64,000 bases of DNA from an uncultured Pontibacter sp. (GCA_947499125.1 CANMMP010000004.1:1-64000), one strand, 5' to 3'; counted from the stretch's first letter, positions 1-9,840 are shown. The notes: generated by a model not told the origin, from the letters alone. A program made the numbers and translations.

Positions 1-1853
1 GTGATCTTACCAGAAGCTGCTACCGGTGCAGATGGAGCCGGCTCTTCCGTTACCGGAGTTGGTGTTGGAGTCGGAGTTGGAGTTGGTTCCTGAACTACCG
101 GAGCAGTGCTTCCCATTGGGGATAAGTGCTTGCCTGCTAATGGTCTTTCCAGCGTGCCGTTCGGCATTGTCCAGCCAATGGCCAGGTTGTCACCGCCGCC
201 ACCTTCCAGGTGCAGGGCCTCGATGTAGTAACGCTTACCAGCTTCCAGTTTGATGGCTACTGATTTCTGTGAGCTATACTTTGTCCACTGACGGGCATCA
301 GTCCATTCTGATACTGAAGCTACTTTTACTTTCTTAGCCGGATCTTCTGATGTGCTCAGGTAAAGTTCAGCCTGGTCATCTGAAGCGATCCAGAAAGTAT
401 AGCTACCAGTTGCAGGTGCTGTTACATAACCACGGATACGCTGTCCATAAGTGTCACCTACGTTCGCAGGAGCTTCGAAGATTGTCAATTCTGCTTTTTT
501 AGTTGGTGCAGAAGTTACAGGTATAACGCTTGTGTTAGTACCGTGTACATTTGCCCAGAATTCATGTGTGATCTTTCCAGATCCTGAACCTGCTACTGTG
601 CTTGTTTCAGTAGTTGGAGCAGGGGTTGGAGCTACAGAAGGCTCTTGTGTAACCGGAGCTGATGGTGCTGTGCCGTTAGGGCCCAGGCCGATGCCATTGC
701 TGCTCAGTTTCTGTAACCATCTGGAATATTCGTCTTTTTCGTGCTGCTTTGTAATAGTACCTGATAATGAGGTATTGTTAATAGCTGAAGCACCTTCCAT
801 GTCAGATAAGTCTCTTCTGTCGCTTGGCCATCCCCAGGCCATTACACCAATAGTGTTGTTTTCGATCGTGTTAGAGAAGGTTGTACCTTTTTTGTAATAG
901 TCCATGCTCCAGAAACCTGAAGTATACATGTTAAAGCGCGAACCATCGTCGAATGTAGCAGAGTTAACAGCACGGTTGTTATGATAACGGATGTTGTTAC
1001 CGCCGGCAATACCCATTGAGTAGTTACCAAGGTTAACCAGATGGTTATCATGGCCTACAATGTAAGCAGTACAAGTATTGATGTCGCCGTCGCTGTCAGT
1101 AAGGATACCACCACCTGAGTAGCTGCTACCTGTAGCATCAACCGGGTAAGCACCCTGAATGTAGTTGTTGTGGATACGGATCGGAGAAGAAGCTGTACCA
1201 CGAGAGTTGAAGATGTTAATGTTATCTTCTACAAGTGATCTGCTTGGCTCGTTAATTACTTCGTTCCAGCCAATTTCTACGCCTGGTACTTCGCCACGGT
1301 AGTTAAACTGCACAAACTGTGAGTGCACTTTACCGCCATGTACACGACCATCGATGTTTTTGGCCTTGTTATAACGTATCTTGATAGAGTTACCGGTAGT
1401 ACCGTTGCCTTTGTAGTAGTCTCCTACAAACACACCGGCTGTACTTTCCATGTAGCAGTTCTCAACTACAACATTTTTAAAGTCGTTTACTGTAATAAAA
1501 CGGCGGGTTTTAGGATACTCAGAATATGGAGTTGGTGTAATACCGTAACCGTTCGTGTTCTTAACTGTGATATCGGCAGCGGTATACCAGCTCTTAATAA
1601 GGAAGCCGGCGCCGCGGATGTTCGAATTGGTAATGATAACCGGCTCTGAAGTTCTTACTTCTACGGCTGGTACGTCGGAGTTGGTGGATTCCCAGTTACC
1701 TGTGTAGGTACCACCTTTCGTGATTACAAATGGACCCTGGTAGCTTTGAGCGAATAGAGGGTTAATTGAAAATACACCACAAAGGATGATTAAAATAAAT
1801 GCAAGTAAGGCTTTGCTCGCCTTCTTACTTACGTAAGAGGTGTTTGACTTCAT
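1..1853 (-). CDS. Secreted right-handed beta-helix protein with PA14 domains (3' end beyond window)
   Basis: The reading frame is open from an ATG at 1853 down to base 1, about 617 codons, and continues outside the window. It starts with a signal peptide (charged start, then a hydrophobic run ending near INPLFAQS). Residues about 37-400 form a parallel beta-helix-like region rich in short Asn/Gly/Ile repeats. A Pro/Thr-rich linker, one PA14-like domain (about 430-580), a second Pro/Thr linker and the start (GKIT) of a second PA14 copy follow. The helix region is roughly 65% identical by eye, nearly ungapped, to the protein at 3787-5055. PA14 domains often bind carbohydrate and beta-helix folds often act on polysaccharide. 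An extracellular exopolysaccharide-modifying or matrix-binding role is therefore likely, but no catalytic residues were identified. It forms a separate transcription unit behind the 2457-2484 terminator. Confidence 0.85.
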   Translation of the reverse strand, partial: MKSNTSYVSKKASKALLAFILIILCGVFSINPLFAQSYQGPFVITKGGTYTGNWESTNSDVPAVEVRTSEPVIITNSNIRGAGFLIKSWYTAADITVKNTNGYGITPTPYSEYPKTRRFITVNDFKNVVVENCYMESTAGVFVGDYYKGNGTTGNSIKIRYNKAKNIDGRVHGGKVHSQFVQFNYRGEVPGVEIGWNEVINEPSRSLVEDNINIFNSRGTASSPIRIHNNYIQGAYPVDATGSSYSGGGILTDSDGDINTCTAYIVGHDNHLVNLGNYSMGIAGGNNIRYHNNRAVNSATFDDGSRFNMYTSGFWSMDYYKKGTTFSNTIENNTIGVMAWGWPSDRRDLSDMEGASAINNTSLSGTITKQHEKDEYSRWLQKLSSNGIGLGPNGTAPSAPVTQEPSVAPTPAPTTETSTVAGSGSGKITHEFWANVHGTNTSVIPVTSAPTKKAELTIFEAPANVGDTYGQRIRGYVTAPATGSYTFWIASDDQAELYLSTSEDPAKKVKVASVSEWTDARQWTKYSSQKSVAIKLEAGKRYYIEALHLEGGGGDNLAIGWTMPNGTLERPLAGKHLSPMGSTAPVVQEPTPTPTPTPTPVTEEPAPSAPVAASGKI

Positions 1854-2456
1854 CTTTTTTGGCTAAAAGTTGAAAATATTATTTTTCCTAACTTACTCTC
1901 TTTTGGTAATGCTTTTGGTTATAGCACTTTGGCTAAAAAGAGAAGAGCATTTTAACTAGAGAACTGATTAATGTTGTACCACTTAAATTGCTCATATATA
2001 AGTTGTTGCAAATATATGTAGGAAAATTTTACAAATGCTACACTTAATTTAAAAATTCTGAATAAAATTATATACGCTTGAAAAAATCATAACCTTTTGT
2101 AAGGGTAAAAATGCCTTTTGCACTGAGTATAGGGCATTAATAAAAAAGTTACGGTTACAAATAAATTTAATTTCCAGAAAAAATCATATTAATATTAATG
2201 TGATAAAACAAGGAAAAGTATAACTATATAGTTGAGTTCCGTTTTATTGTGCCTGTGAGATAAAAATTTAGACTGAAATTGAATAAAATTTAACTTTATA
2301 TAGTAAACTCTAATTATATAGATATAACTATATATAGAAAATGGATTTGGATAAAGAGTAGTTTGAGTTGGCGGGATTAAATATTAGAGCCCAGTTTAAC
2401 AGGACTAAATACCTAACTTATTGATTAGCTTAAGCTTTAAAGTTTTGAAGTATAAA
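1854..2456. other. AT-rich intergenic region upstream of the PA14 beta-helix gene
   Basis: About 600 bases without a credible gene, strongly AT-rich and with many stops in all frames. It holds the promoter candidate at 2009-2035 and otherwise a leader of about 150 nt for the minus-strand gene. Nothing else was recognised. Confidence 0.6.
2009..2035 (-). promoter_or_regulatory. Candidate Bacteroidota promoter of the PA14 beta-helix gene
   Basis: On the minus strand a TATATTTG (2016-2009) matches the TAnnTTTG -7 element. A TTTG (2035-2032) lies upstream, but the spacer is 15 nt rather than the usual 17-20. The spacing mismatch keeps confidence low. Confidence 0.35.
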
Positions 2457-2484
2457 AAAAGAGGCAGTTGTAGCTGCCTCTTTT
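2457..2484. terminator. Bidirectional intrinsic terminator
   Basis: GAGGCAG and CTGCCTC pair around a 6-nt loop, with an A-run before and TTTT after, so it can work on both strands. It lies just after the stop of the GT61 gene and ends the polysaccharide operon before the PA14 protein gene. Confidence 0.85.
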
Positions 2485-2510
2485 CTGTGATAGTAAGGTA
2501 AATACGATAT

Positions 2511-3674
2511 TTATGCCACCGACTGGTGGGTTGCAGCTGCATTACTCAGCATTTTCTGAGCAGAGTGAACAATTTCATTTACATTGACAGAACCACAACT
2601 ACCTGGGGCATACTCCGCCTGGGTATAACTGTAGTTATGGTTAAGGCCGACAGCAAGGCGGGCAAAACAGTCGTTGAAATGGTTATGGGCAAAAATTTCC
2701 AGCAGGTGTATCTTCTGCTTCGACCAGACTATATTGCTCAGGCCTGCCCCGTGCGGTGCTATGATACAGTTAGCCTGCGAGAATAGTACGATCTGCTCTG
2801 GTAAGGTAAGTTGCTCGCTGTAAACGATCGTAAAACCTATCTTCTTCAGTGCTTCTTCTAATTCAAGTTCGTTGGCAAGGCTTCGGTTCTTTGTTTTACT
2901 GCGTGATACATATATAAAAGGAGTAGGTGTGTTTAGCGGTTTTACTTTCTGTATAACCCTATCTCTAAAATCCTGCAAAGCCTGAATACCAACCGGGTGC
3001 ATAAAACCGGCATCATGCTCCTGTTGTATGGTTACCAGGTTGCTTACTTTTTTAACTTCGTCGGCTACTATAATGCGTTCGTTATAGGTTTTCTCATCAA
3101 ATAGTAGCTTCAGTACATCTTTACAATAAGCAGGGCATTTATCCGAGATCATTATTTTGGCTGTTGGCACAGTGTCCAGGGCAACCAGCACATTTACCAG
3201 CGACTCAAATATCCAGTGATAGAAGGGGTTGTTCGGGCAACTGATCACAACTTCTTTCTCATCTAATATGCCGCGATCCAGCAGGGGCTCATGTAAAACA
3301 TTATCCCAGCCAATAATACGGTACATTGATCCCATACTTTCTACTATAAAGTGTTTATCCTCTATCCAGGCCAGTCCGGAGAAAGGAGACACCCATACAT
3401 CATTTAAAAAATACAGGTTCTTTTTCTCAAAAGCCTTGCTGCGTCTGAAGTATGGTGGAAAGTGATCGGGGAAAGGGTAGGATGCTATAACAGGCTGCGA
3501 AAGTGTTGCTATCTCCTGTACATGATTTCCTATGGTTGGTATATGAAGTTCTTCTTCGATGGAGTTTACCATCGAGTACGGAATGTTGCCGCTTAGTTTT
3601 CCTATGAATAGCTGTGTGATCTTTTTAGTTAAAAGTACTCTGTATTTTGCTATTCCGGATTTTATAGTTCTCAT
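2511..3674 (-). CDS. Glycosyltransferase family 61 (DUF563) protein
   Basis: The 387-residue protein carries family-61 hallmarks: FYHWIFE near residue 151, a YVSRSK segment near 265 and APHGAGLSN near 310. Members of this family transfer sugars such as xylose or GlcNAc, and bacterial ones sit in capsule loci. There is no signal peptide, so a cytoplasmic or membrane-peripheral enzyme acting on a lipid-linked oligosaccharide is expected. It is the last gene of the minus-strand polysaccharide operon, 112 bp after the membrane-anchored beta-helix gene. The donor and acceptor sugars cannot be read from sequence. Confidence 0.8.
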   Translation of the reverse strand: MRTIKSGIAKYRVLLTKKITQLFIGKLSGNIPYSMVNSIEEELHIPTIGNHVQEIATLSQPVIASYPFPDHFPPYFRRSKAFEKKNLYFLNDVWVSPFSGLAWIEDKHFIVESMGSMYRIIGWDNVLHEPLLDRGILDEKEVVISCPNNPFYHWIFESLVNVLVALDTVPTAKIMISDKCPAYCKDVLKLLFDEKTYNERIIVADEVKKVSNLVTIQQEHDAGFMHPVGIQALQDFRDRVIQKVKPLNTPTPFIYVSRSKTKNRSLANELELEEALKKIGFTIVYSEQLTLPEQIVLFSQANCIIAPHGAGLSNIVWSKQKIHLLEIFAHNHFNDCFARLAVGLNHNYSYTQAEYAPGSCGSVNVNEIVHSAQKMLSNAAATHQSVA

Positions 3675-3786
3675 GTTAATTTATATAGGGTGACCTGTTA
3701 AGGTGTGATTTATAGTTGTGGTGCTGTGTTATCAGTACAGGTGTACGCATATATAGTAGGTGCTGTTTAGAGCAGAACCAGGTTAG

Positions 3787-5055
3787 TTAAAAAATAATGG
3801 GCTGCCTGTTAAAACCTATAGGCCCGACTATAATATTATTCTCTCGCAGCTTCTTTTGCCACGTCATAAATTCTGCCTTTTCGTGCTGCCTGGTAATTTT
3901 GCCTGGTATAAACGTGTTGTTCTCCGCTTCAGCTCCTTTCATATCCGAAAGGTCTCTTCTGTTTTCGGGCCAGCCCCATGCCATTATTCCTATGGTGTTG
4001 CGCTCTATACTATTAGAGTGTGTGGTTCCTTTTTTATAATAGTCTAAGCTCCAGAAACCGGAAGTATAAATAGGGAAGCGCGATCCGTTACTAAAAGTAG
4101 CTGAGTTAATGGCTCTGTTGTTATAGTAGCGTATGTTATTGCCGCCTGCTATACCCATCGAATAGTTGCCCAGGTTTACCAGGTGGTTCTCGAAGGCTTC
4201 CACATAAGCCGTACAAGTGTCTTTACTTCCATCGCCCTCAGCCAGTATGCCGCCACCAGTATAAGTAGTGTCGGTGCGGGAGATGGGGTATGCGCCTTGT
4301 ATAAAATTATTATGTATACGAATAGGTGATGATGGCGTGCCCCGTGAGTTGAATATGCTGATGTTATCTTCTACAAGCGATCTGTCAGGTTCGTTTATTA
4401 TCTGGTTCCAGGCTACTTCTACATGCGGCACTTCGCCACGGAAATTAAACTGCACAAACTGGGAGTGTAGGGTACTGTCGTGAATGCGGCCATCAATATT
4501 CTTGGCGATATTAAACCTGATCCGGATCGTATTCTCCGGTGAGCCATCTCCTTTATAGTTATCGCCTACAGCAACACCTGCCGTATGCTCCAGGTAACAG
4601 TTCTCGATAACTAAATTCTTAAAGTCGTTAACTGCTACAAACCGCCGGCTTATCGGGTAACTGGTAGTAGGAGTAGGGGCAAGACCGTAGGCATTCGTAT
4701 TCCTTATAGTTATGTCGGCATTGTGGTACCAGCTTTTAACCAGGAAACCTGCTCCGCGAATATTGGAATTGATGATCTCAACAGGTTCAGAGGTCTGTAT
4801 GTCTACGGCAGGTATGTTCGAATCTTTAGACTCCCAGTTACCCGTGTAGGTGCCTCCTTTTTCAATAATAATAGGCCCCTGGTAGTTTACTGGTCCAAAA
4901 GCGGATACTGCCCCCAGCTTTTTTTTCGGTTCGGGATTGGCCTGATGGAAGTATAGCAGATACAGCACTATAGTAACTATGGCTGCAAGCACGCCCACAA
5001 GTATAAAAACGTACTTGCGTTTAGTTGCCTGATCCGATAGTGCTGTATCCGTCAT
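3787..5055 (-). CDS. Membrane-anchored right-handed beta-helix protein
   Basis: The 422-residue protein has a short cytoplasmic start, one transmembrane helix (about residues 15-37) and no cleavage site, followed by the same beta-helix region found in the PA14 protein at 1-1853. Shared blocks include GGTYTGNWES, SNIRGAGFL, RSLVEDN, NLGNYSMGIAGGNNIRY and IMAWGWP. It lacks PA14 domains. The gene begins directly after the stop of the GT2 gene, so the two are almost certainly co-transcribed. The fold is shared with pectate lyases, AlgG epimerases and NosD. A role in modifying the polymer at the periplasmic face of the inner membrane is plausible, but no activity is proven. Confidence 0.8.
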   Translation of the reverse strand: MTDTALSDQATKRKYVFILVGVLAAIVTIVLYLLYFHQANPEPKKKLGAVSAFGPVNYQGPIIIEKGGTYTGNWESKDSNIPAVDIQTSEPVEIINSNIRGAGFLVKSWYHNADITIRNTNAYGLAPTPTTSYPISRRFVAVNDFKNLVIENCYLEHTAGVAVGDNYKGDGSPENTIRIRFNIAKNIDGRIHDSTLHSQFVQFNFRGEVPHVEVAWNQIINEPDRSLVEDNISIFNSRGTPSSPIRIHNNFIQGAYPISRTDTTYTGGGILAEGDGSKDTCTAYVEAFENHLVNLGNYSMGIAGGNNIRYYNNRAINSATFSNGSRFPIYTSGFWSLDYYKKGTTHSNSIERNTIGIMAWGWPENRRDLSDMKGAEAENNTFIPGKITRQHEKAEFMTWQKKLRENNIIVGPIGFNRQPIIF

Positions 5056-5901
5056 TTATTTAATAAAGTACCCGAGCAGCCTTCTGGTATATCCGTTCAG
5101 CAAATGATACGGAATATAAGGTGTAGGGCAGTTTTTAAGTGTAAACCTGGTGAAATCGCGCAGGTTGCCGCCTCCTTTAAGGTCAAACAGGTGCTTGTAG
5201 TAGTTCTTAAGGCTCTTATTGCTTCGCAACTGGCGCTCGCCACTTTCTTCAGGGTAAGTTAAAAGCCTCGCATCGTAATTTACATACAATTCAAAACCTG
5301 CTCTGCGGGCGGTGTGGGTATAGTCGTAGTCGGCAATATAATGCGGGAACCTGTCCTGGTCAAACAAACCGATCTTTTCGAAAACAACTTTAGGTATAAG
5401 CAAGCCGCGGCCAGGTAAATGGGTCACGGCATGCAGTCCTTTACGCTCCGATTCCGGTAAAGCAGCCAATACCTGCCGGATGGTGTTGAATTTCCAGTCG
5501 AGGCGCTCGCCACCGAAAATAGGCTGTTTTGTAAAGGCATCCAGCTCCAGGGCTCCAAGCAGGGCTTCGGGTTTCTCTTTATGCCACTTAAACATATTCT
5601 GGATCATGTCCGGATCTGTGATCACATCATTATTCATGGTCATCAGCAGTTCGGCTCCATTTTTAAGGGCATGGCGCAGGCCCATGTTTACGCCAGCAGT
5701 CCAGAACAAATTGCCATCGCCTTTAAGTATATCCACTTCCGGGTAGTCCTTTCGAAGCATTTCTTCGGTTCCGTCTGTAGAGCCATCGTCAACTATAATT
5801 ACTTTATAGTTCTGGTTCGACTGTAGCTTTAAAGAGTCGAGACATTCTTTGGTGTGTTCTTTTCTGTTAAAAACTGGTATTACTATATGTATAAGCGTCA
5901 T
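5056..5901 (-). CDS. Glycosyltransferase family 2
   Basis: The 281-residue GT-A enzyme has the N-terminal nucleotide-binding signature IVIPVFNRK, a VDDGSTDGT motif near residue 37 and the metal/sugar-nucleotide motif region MNNDV near 90. The arrangement resembles rhamnosyltransferase-like GT2 proteins of O-antigen clusters. It is cytoplasmic and would add one sugar to the growing repeat unit. It sits in the polysaccharide operon 22 bp after the previous glycosyltransferase-like gene and abuts the beta-helix gene. Donor specificity is unknown. Confidence 0.88.
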   Translation of the reverse strand: MTLIHIVIPVFNRKEHTKECLDSLKLQSNQNYKVIIVDDGSTDGTEEMLRKDYPEVDILKGDGNLFWTAGVNMGLRHALKNGAELLMTMNNDVITDPDMIQNMFKWHKEKPEALLGALELDAFTKQPIFGGERLDWKFNTIRQVLAALPESERKGLHAVTHLPGRGLLIPKVVFEKIGLFDQDRFPHYIADYDYTHTARRAGFELYVNYDARLLTYPEESGERQLRSNKSLKNYYKHLFDLKGGGNLRDFTRFTLKNCPTPYIPYHLLNGYTRRLLGYFIK

Positions 5902-5923
5902 TTCTTTGATAACTAATAAGGGG

Positions 5924-6859
5924 TTACAAACTAAAGTTAAACAGGGCTTTCAGTTTGGCGCTTGCTTTGTCGCGCATCATTTTATTAAAGTTGCGTTTAT
6001 CTGACTCTACGTCACGGATAACAAATTTCGGGTGCCGTAGCGGGAAGTCTATTTCCTGCTCGTGTACCTGGGCTTTTTTGTCGTGCAGGTTAAACGTATG
6101 GGTAGCATCTTCTCCGAACCCTATGTTACGTACCAGGTTAACTTCGGGTACAATACACAGGCCTGAGTTGCTGTAAACGGTAAATTCCCATTGGTAATCC
6201 CATACATCGCCTTTCTGAATGTTGGTGAAGGTTTCCTCAAGCTTGCTCAATCTATACTTCTCCTCAAACTTGTTCAGGAAAATACCATTCAGATAGCCTT
6301 TGTTCTTTAGCTCGGTATAGTTGCCCAGGTTAAAGTCGTATAGTTTCCAGGCGCGTTTCCAGGTGGCCCAGCCCCAGCTGTTTACCTTGTCAGAGAAGTA
6401 GTAGGAGTAATCAGAATCGCGGCGCCAGCCATCCAGGTAATTGTTCCCGCTGATGTGCATCACTCGGGTGTCGTTCTGATACTTTTGCAGTAACTCCTGG
6501 CAAAACCAGAAAAAGCTTTGCGATGGAATGCAGTCATCTTCCAGTATTATACCGTTCTCTTCGTTTTCGAAAAGCCACGAAATAGAGCGGGAGGGAGCCA
6601 CGCCACAGCCCAGGTTTTGCTCCTGGAACAAGGTCTTAACTTCGCAGTCCCAGTCAACTTGTTCTACGATCCGGCGTGTTTCGGCGCAACGTTCCGCATC
6701 GGAGGCTACGTTTGGGCGTGGGCCATCGGCTGCTACATACAGCTTTTTGGGCTTTACCTGCCTGATGCGGTCAAATACTTTTTGGGTGGTATGTGCTCTG
6801 TTAAATATGATCAGCAACACCGGGGTGTGCAGGGGTTCTTGGGGTATAGAAGTATTCAT
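5924..6859 (-). CDS. GT-A fold nucleotide-diphospho-sugar transferase (HlpA-like)
   Basis: The 311-residue protein begins TPVLLIIFNR, has YVAADGPRP near residue 41, and ILEDDCIP near 105, which is a DxD-like metal site of GT-A enzymes. The aromatic block NSWGWATWKRAW is typical of proteins annotated as hemolytic protein HlpA-like or nucleotide-diphospho-sugar transferase. The 'hemolytic' label is historical; in a polysaccharide operon a glycosyltransferase role is far more likely. The gene follows the polymerase gene by about 60 bp and precedes the GT2 gene by 22 bp. Donor and acceptor are unknown. Confidence 0.75.
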   Translation of the reverse strand: MNTSIPQEPLHTPVLLIIFNRAHTTQKVFDRIRQVKPKKLYVAADGPRPNVASDAERCAETRRIVEQVDWDCEVKTLFQEQNLGCGVAPSRSISWLFENEENGIILEDDCIPSQSFFWFCQELLQKYQNDTRVMHISGNNYLDGWRRDSDYSYYFSDKVNSWGWATWKRAWKLYDFNLGNYTELKNKGYLNGIFLNKFEEKYRLSKLEETFTNIQKGDVWDYQWEFTVYSNSGLCIVPEVNLVRNIGFGEDATHTFNLHDKKAQVHEQEIDFPLRHPKFVIRDVESDKRNFNKMMRDKASAKLKALFNFSL

Positions 6860-6922
6860 ACAAGTAATAAGGGTTATAGCGTATATTCTTCTACTGCTAT
6901 TTATATATTGTGGTTATAGTTT

Positions 6923-8221
6923 TCAGGCGTGCTCTAAGTGCTGCACCTGGTTGCGTCGCATTTGCATGCGCTGGCCCGAGTTTTTTACGAAGCTGTTATA
7001 GGTTACAAATTCCTCTTCGATAGCAACTATAGCCCAGCCAAGTATAGCGTAGTAGAATACGGGTAGTACATAAGAAATTCCGAAAATAAAGTTACTGCTT
7101 ACAAAAGCCACCAGTATGATCTGGGTTATAGTTAGCTTCCGTTTCTTAATGGCCATTACCACAGGGTACCAGGCGATGAGCCAATAAAGTATAAGACCTA
7201 CAAAGCCAGTGTAAAACAATACCTCTACGTAAAAACTGTGAAAGTGGTGGCCGTTTCCATCTTCAAAAACCGGTGCGTCAATATCATCGCGCCAGAACTG
7301 TATGGGCAACTCAAAACCTTCGAACCGCATTCCGAAAAAGAAGTTCTCCTGTATGAACGGCAGGTAGGACATGATCTGGATGTAACGCCAGCCACCGGTA
7401 CCCTGTTTATCATAGTTTTCGATATCAGAAATGCTATCCTGAACCTTTTGGAGTATTTCGGGGTGCTGTGAGAGTACAAATGCACTGGCAATTATACCTA
7501 AAACTGCCAGGGTACCGCCTACAGGCAATAATTTGGCTACAAAGTTTATAGGTTTGTCGGTTTTAAACCGGATGAGCAGGTAATAAATGCCCAATACAAA
7601 GGCTGTTGAGATCCAAACGGTACGATGCTGGAAGAAGAAGATGGCGAACAGCACAAACAGGGCCCAGAACAGGCTCATAAACTTCCCTTTATAAAAGTAA
7701 TTGCTCAGGAAGTATAGAAATGGTACGATGAGCATGTATACCGATGTAGAGTAAACGCCGCGTTCGTGTTGGGTAAAGGCAGATATACTCAGCGACTCAG
7801 GTTTTATGAGCAGCACGTTCAGCCAGAAGCCAACAAGTATAAACCATACCACATGGGCAGGTTTCAGGTAATAGTTGGCTTTATAAAAGGTGTATACAAA
7901 AAAGGCATAGGCATATATCATTACCTTCACAAAAACGTGAGGGTAAACCATGAAAGTGCCATAAAAGTACTTCGACTCAAACACCAATGCCCCGATGTAT
8001 AGCAGCAGCATTACAAAAGCAAACCGCATATACTTAGACATACGTTGGAAATAAAAGACGCAGTAAGCCATAGAAAGTATGGCAACACCTTTCACCAGTG
8101 TGTTTAAAAGTATGCCCTGCCCGTAAGGGTCATTCGGCTTTAACAACTCAATGAACATCTGGTCCATGAGCAGGATGAGTGCCAGCGGAATTACAAATAT
8201 AAAGGCGTAATTCAATTTCAT
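6923..8221 (-). CDS. O-antigen polymerase/ligase-type membrane protein (Wzy-like)
   Basis: The 432-residue protein is predicted by eye to have 10-12 transmembrane helices, with a larger periplasmic loop (about residues 270-340, around GGWRYIQIMSY to GNGHHFHSFYVEVL). The HxxxxxEVL-like part of this loop is the usual signature of the O-antigen ligase/polymerase superfamily. Between the flippase and glycosyltransferase genes it most likely polymerises repeat units on the periplasmic side. Ligase and polymerase cannot be separated from sequence alone; the presence of Wzx and Wzc favours polymerase. Confidence 0.75.
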   Translation of the reverse strand: MKLNYAFIFVIPLALILLMDQMFIELLKPNDPYGQGILLNTLVKGVAILSMAYCVFYFQRMSKYMRFAFVMLLLYIGALVFESKYFYGTFMVYPHVFVKVMIYAYAFFVYTFYKANYYLKPAHVVWFILVGFWLNVLLIKPESLSISAFTQHERGVYSTSVYMLIVPFLYFLSNYFYKGKFMSLFWALFVLFAIFFFQHRTVWISTAFVLGIYYLLIRFKTDKPINFVAKLLPVGGTLAVLGIIASAFVLSQHPEILQKVQDSISDIENYDKQGTGGWRYIQIMSYLPFIQENFFFGMRFEGFELPIQFWRDDIDAPVFEDGNGHHFHSFYVEVLFYTGFVGLILYWLIAWYPVVMAIKKRKLTITQIILVAFVSSNFIFGISYVLPVFYYAILGWAIVAIEEEFVTYNSFVKNSGQRMQMRRNQVQHLEHA

Positions 8222-8290
8222 GTCTGGTGGTATCGTTAGAGGCTCCTAAGGCCTGTATTTGTATGAGTTAGCTTTAGTATAGACACCTTG

Positions 8291-9817
8291 TTATTTAGCA
8301 TCAATTATAAAGTTGCGGTAAAGCTGCCCGGTAATGCCGGGTTTATCAGCCAGCTTACTTGTTAAGCCGCTTTTGTCCAGTATCATCTTCAGCTCTGTTT
8401 TTAAGATCTTATGCGGGAACAACAGGCTTAATACTGCCAGCAATAATCCGCCGGCCGCCATTTGCATTATAAGTATAACCAGTATCGAAAGGCCGGTTGT
8501 ACGCAGGTAAGCACTGAATAAGTATAAAATAACACCTATTATAGCTCCGTTAATTATACCCGGCACATACACTGAAAGTTGCTGTTTATACGGCAGTTCC
8601 AGTACTTGTTTTATAGTATACTGGTATAGCATCATTCGAACTGCTTCAGCCATCAGAAATGCCACTGCAAAACCCGGTAATCCGAAGCCGCGCAGCAGAA
8701 GTATAAACACGACCAGTACACCCACAAGTACCAGGTTAAGTACGATCTTAAAATTGAGCTTTGCCTTGGCATCGCAGATGATACCGGCAAACATAGTTAT
8801 CAGGTTAAGTGCCACCGCAAAAGAAAGTATCTGCAGTATCGGAACAGACTCTGTCCATTGGTCGCCGAGGAGGACATATACAATCTCGGGAGCAGCAGCA
8901 AAAATGCCGGCACATATAGGTATAACTAGGGCTATAACCAGTGTTATACTTGATAAGTATACTTTGCCCAGCTTCACGGTTTCGGACTGCAGTTTACTGA
9001 ACGACGGAAATATTACTTTAGAGAACGTACGGGTAAGCATGTACATCGGTAAACTTACCAACTTGTGTGCCCTGTCGTAAATACCCAGTTTGTAATCGCC
9101 AAGCAAACGGCCGATAAGTATAGCGGGAAGGGTAGAAGTAAGCCACTCCAGCAAACTGATGAACGACATCTTGCTGCCATAGTTAAACAGCGGCTTCCAG
9201 ACATCCCATCCAAAATGAAAGATAACATTGTGCCGAACAACGGCATAAGAACCTATAGCCACTACAGTTGCCTGCGCCAGCTGCGCAAATATCAAACTAT
9301 AAACACCAAAGTCTAAATAAGCCAGCAGTATACCAACCCCCAGGTAACCTATTACAAAAGAGGAGGTCTCGAGTATGCTCACCGCTTTAAAACGCATGTT
9401 ACGTTCCAGCAGGCTGATAGATGTTGCAGCTGCCCCGTTTATAACAAAGATCAGGGCCATGGCTCTTACTACAGGTATTACATCCGGGTTTTTGAACAAC
9501 TGAGCCGTTAAAGGGGCTGTAACCCAGATAAGAACTGTAAAGAGTATGCCTAGTAATAACGAGGAGGTAAAAGTAGCCCTGATGTGGTCATCGGTCAGGT
9601 CCTTTATCTGGATGATGGCTTTATTGAAACCCATCTGGGCAAAATAACCGCCAAACTGAAGTATAATAATCGAAATTGCAACCAGACCAAAAGCCTCAGG
9701 AGCCAGCAACCTCGCCATGATAGAGGTATACCCTATCTGCATAATGGCATTCAGTATAGTGGAGATGGTATTCCATTTTATTCCACTAATGGCCTTTGAT
9801 GCTAAACTCTGTCCCAT
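8291..9817 (-). CDS. Wzx/MOP-family lipid-linked oligosaccharide flippase
   Basis: The 508-residue protein has about 14 hydrophobic helices and opens with a segment (residues 1-50, including ISGIKWNTIS and MARLLAPEAFG) typical of the WzxC/PST exporter group of the MOP superfamily. It would move undecaprenyl-linked repeat units across the inner membrane. It lies between the Wzc-like kinase and the polymerase. A hairpin at 9841-9869 in the 75-bp gap may reduce read-through from the kinase gene. Confidence 0.85.
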   Translation of the reverse strand: MGQSLASKAISGIKWNTISTILNAIMQIGYTSIMARLLAPEAFGLVAISIIILQFGGYFAQMGFNKAIIQIKDLTDDHIRATFTSSLLLGILFTVLIWVTAPLTAQLFKNPDVIPVVRAMALIFVINGAAATSISLLERNMRFKAVSILETSSFVIGYLGVGILLAYLDFGVYSLIFAQLAQATVVAIGSYAVVRHNVIFHFGWDVWKPLFNYGSKMSFISLLEWLTSTLPAILIGRLLGDYKLGIYDRAHKLVSLPMYMLTRTFSKVIFPSFSKLQSETVKLGKVYLSSITLVIALVIPICAGIFAAAPEIVYVLLGDQWTESVPILQILSFAVALNLITMFAGIICDAKAKLNFKIVLNLVLVGVLVVFILLLRGFGLPGFAVAFLMAEAVRMMLYQYTIKQVLELPYKQQLSVYVPGIINGAIIGVILYLFSAYLRTTGLSILVILIMQMAAGGLLLAVLSLLFPHKILKTELKMILDKSGLTSKLADKPGITGQLYRNFIIDAK

Positions 9818-9840
9818 TCCCGCCTAGTTCTGTAGTATAG

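Noticed and set aside
1854..2456. Hidden small RNA or tRNA gene
   Set aside because: No cloverleaf-like arrangement or clear promoter-terminator pair was found apart from the gene leader.
5924..6859. Hemolysin
   Set aside because: The HlpA label is historical; the GT-A motifs and polysaccharide operon favour a glycosyltransferase.
6528..7001. 157-codon plus-strand frame across two polysaccharide genes
   Set aside because: It runs antisense across a glycosyltransferase gene and into the polymerase gene, and shows no domain.
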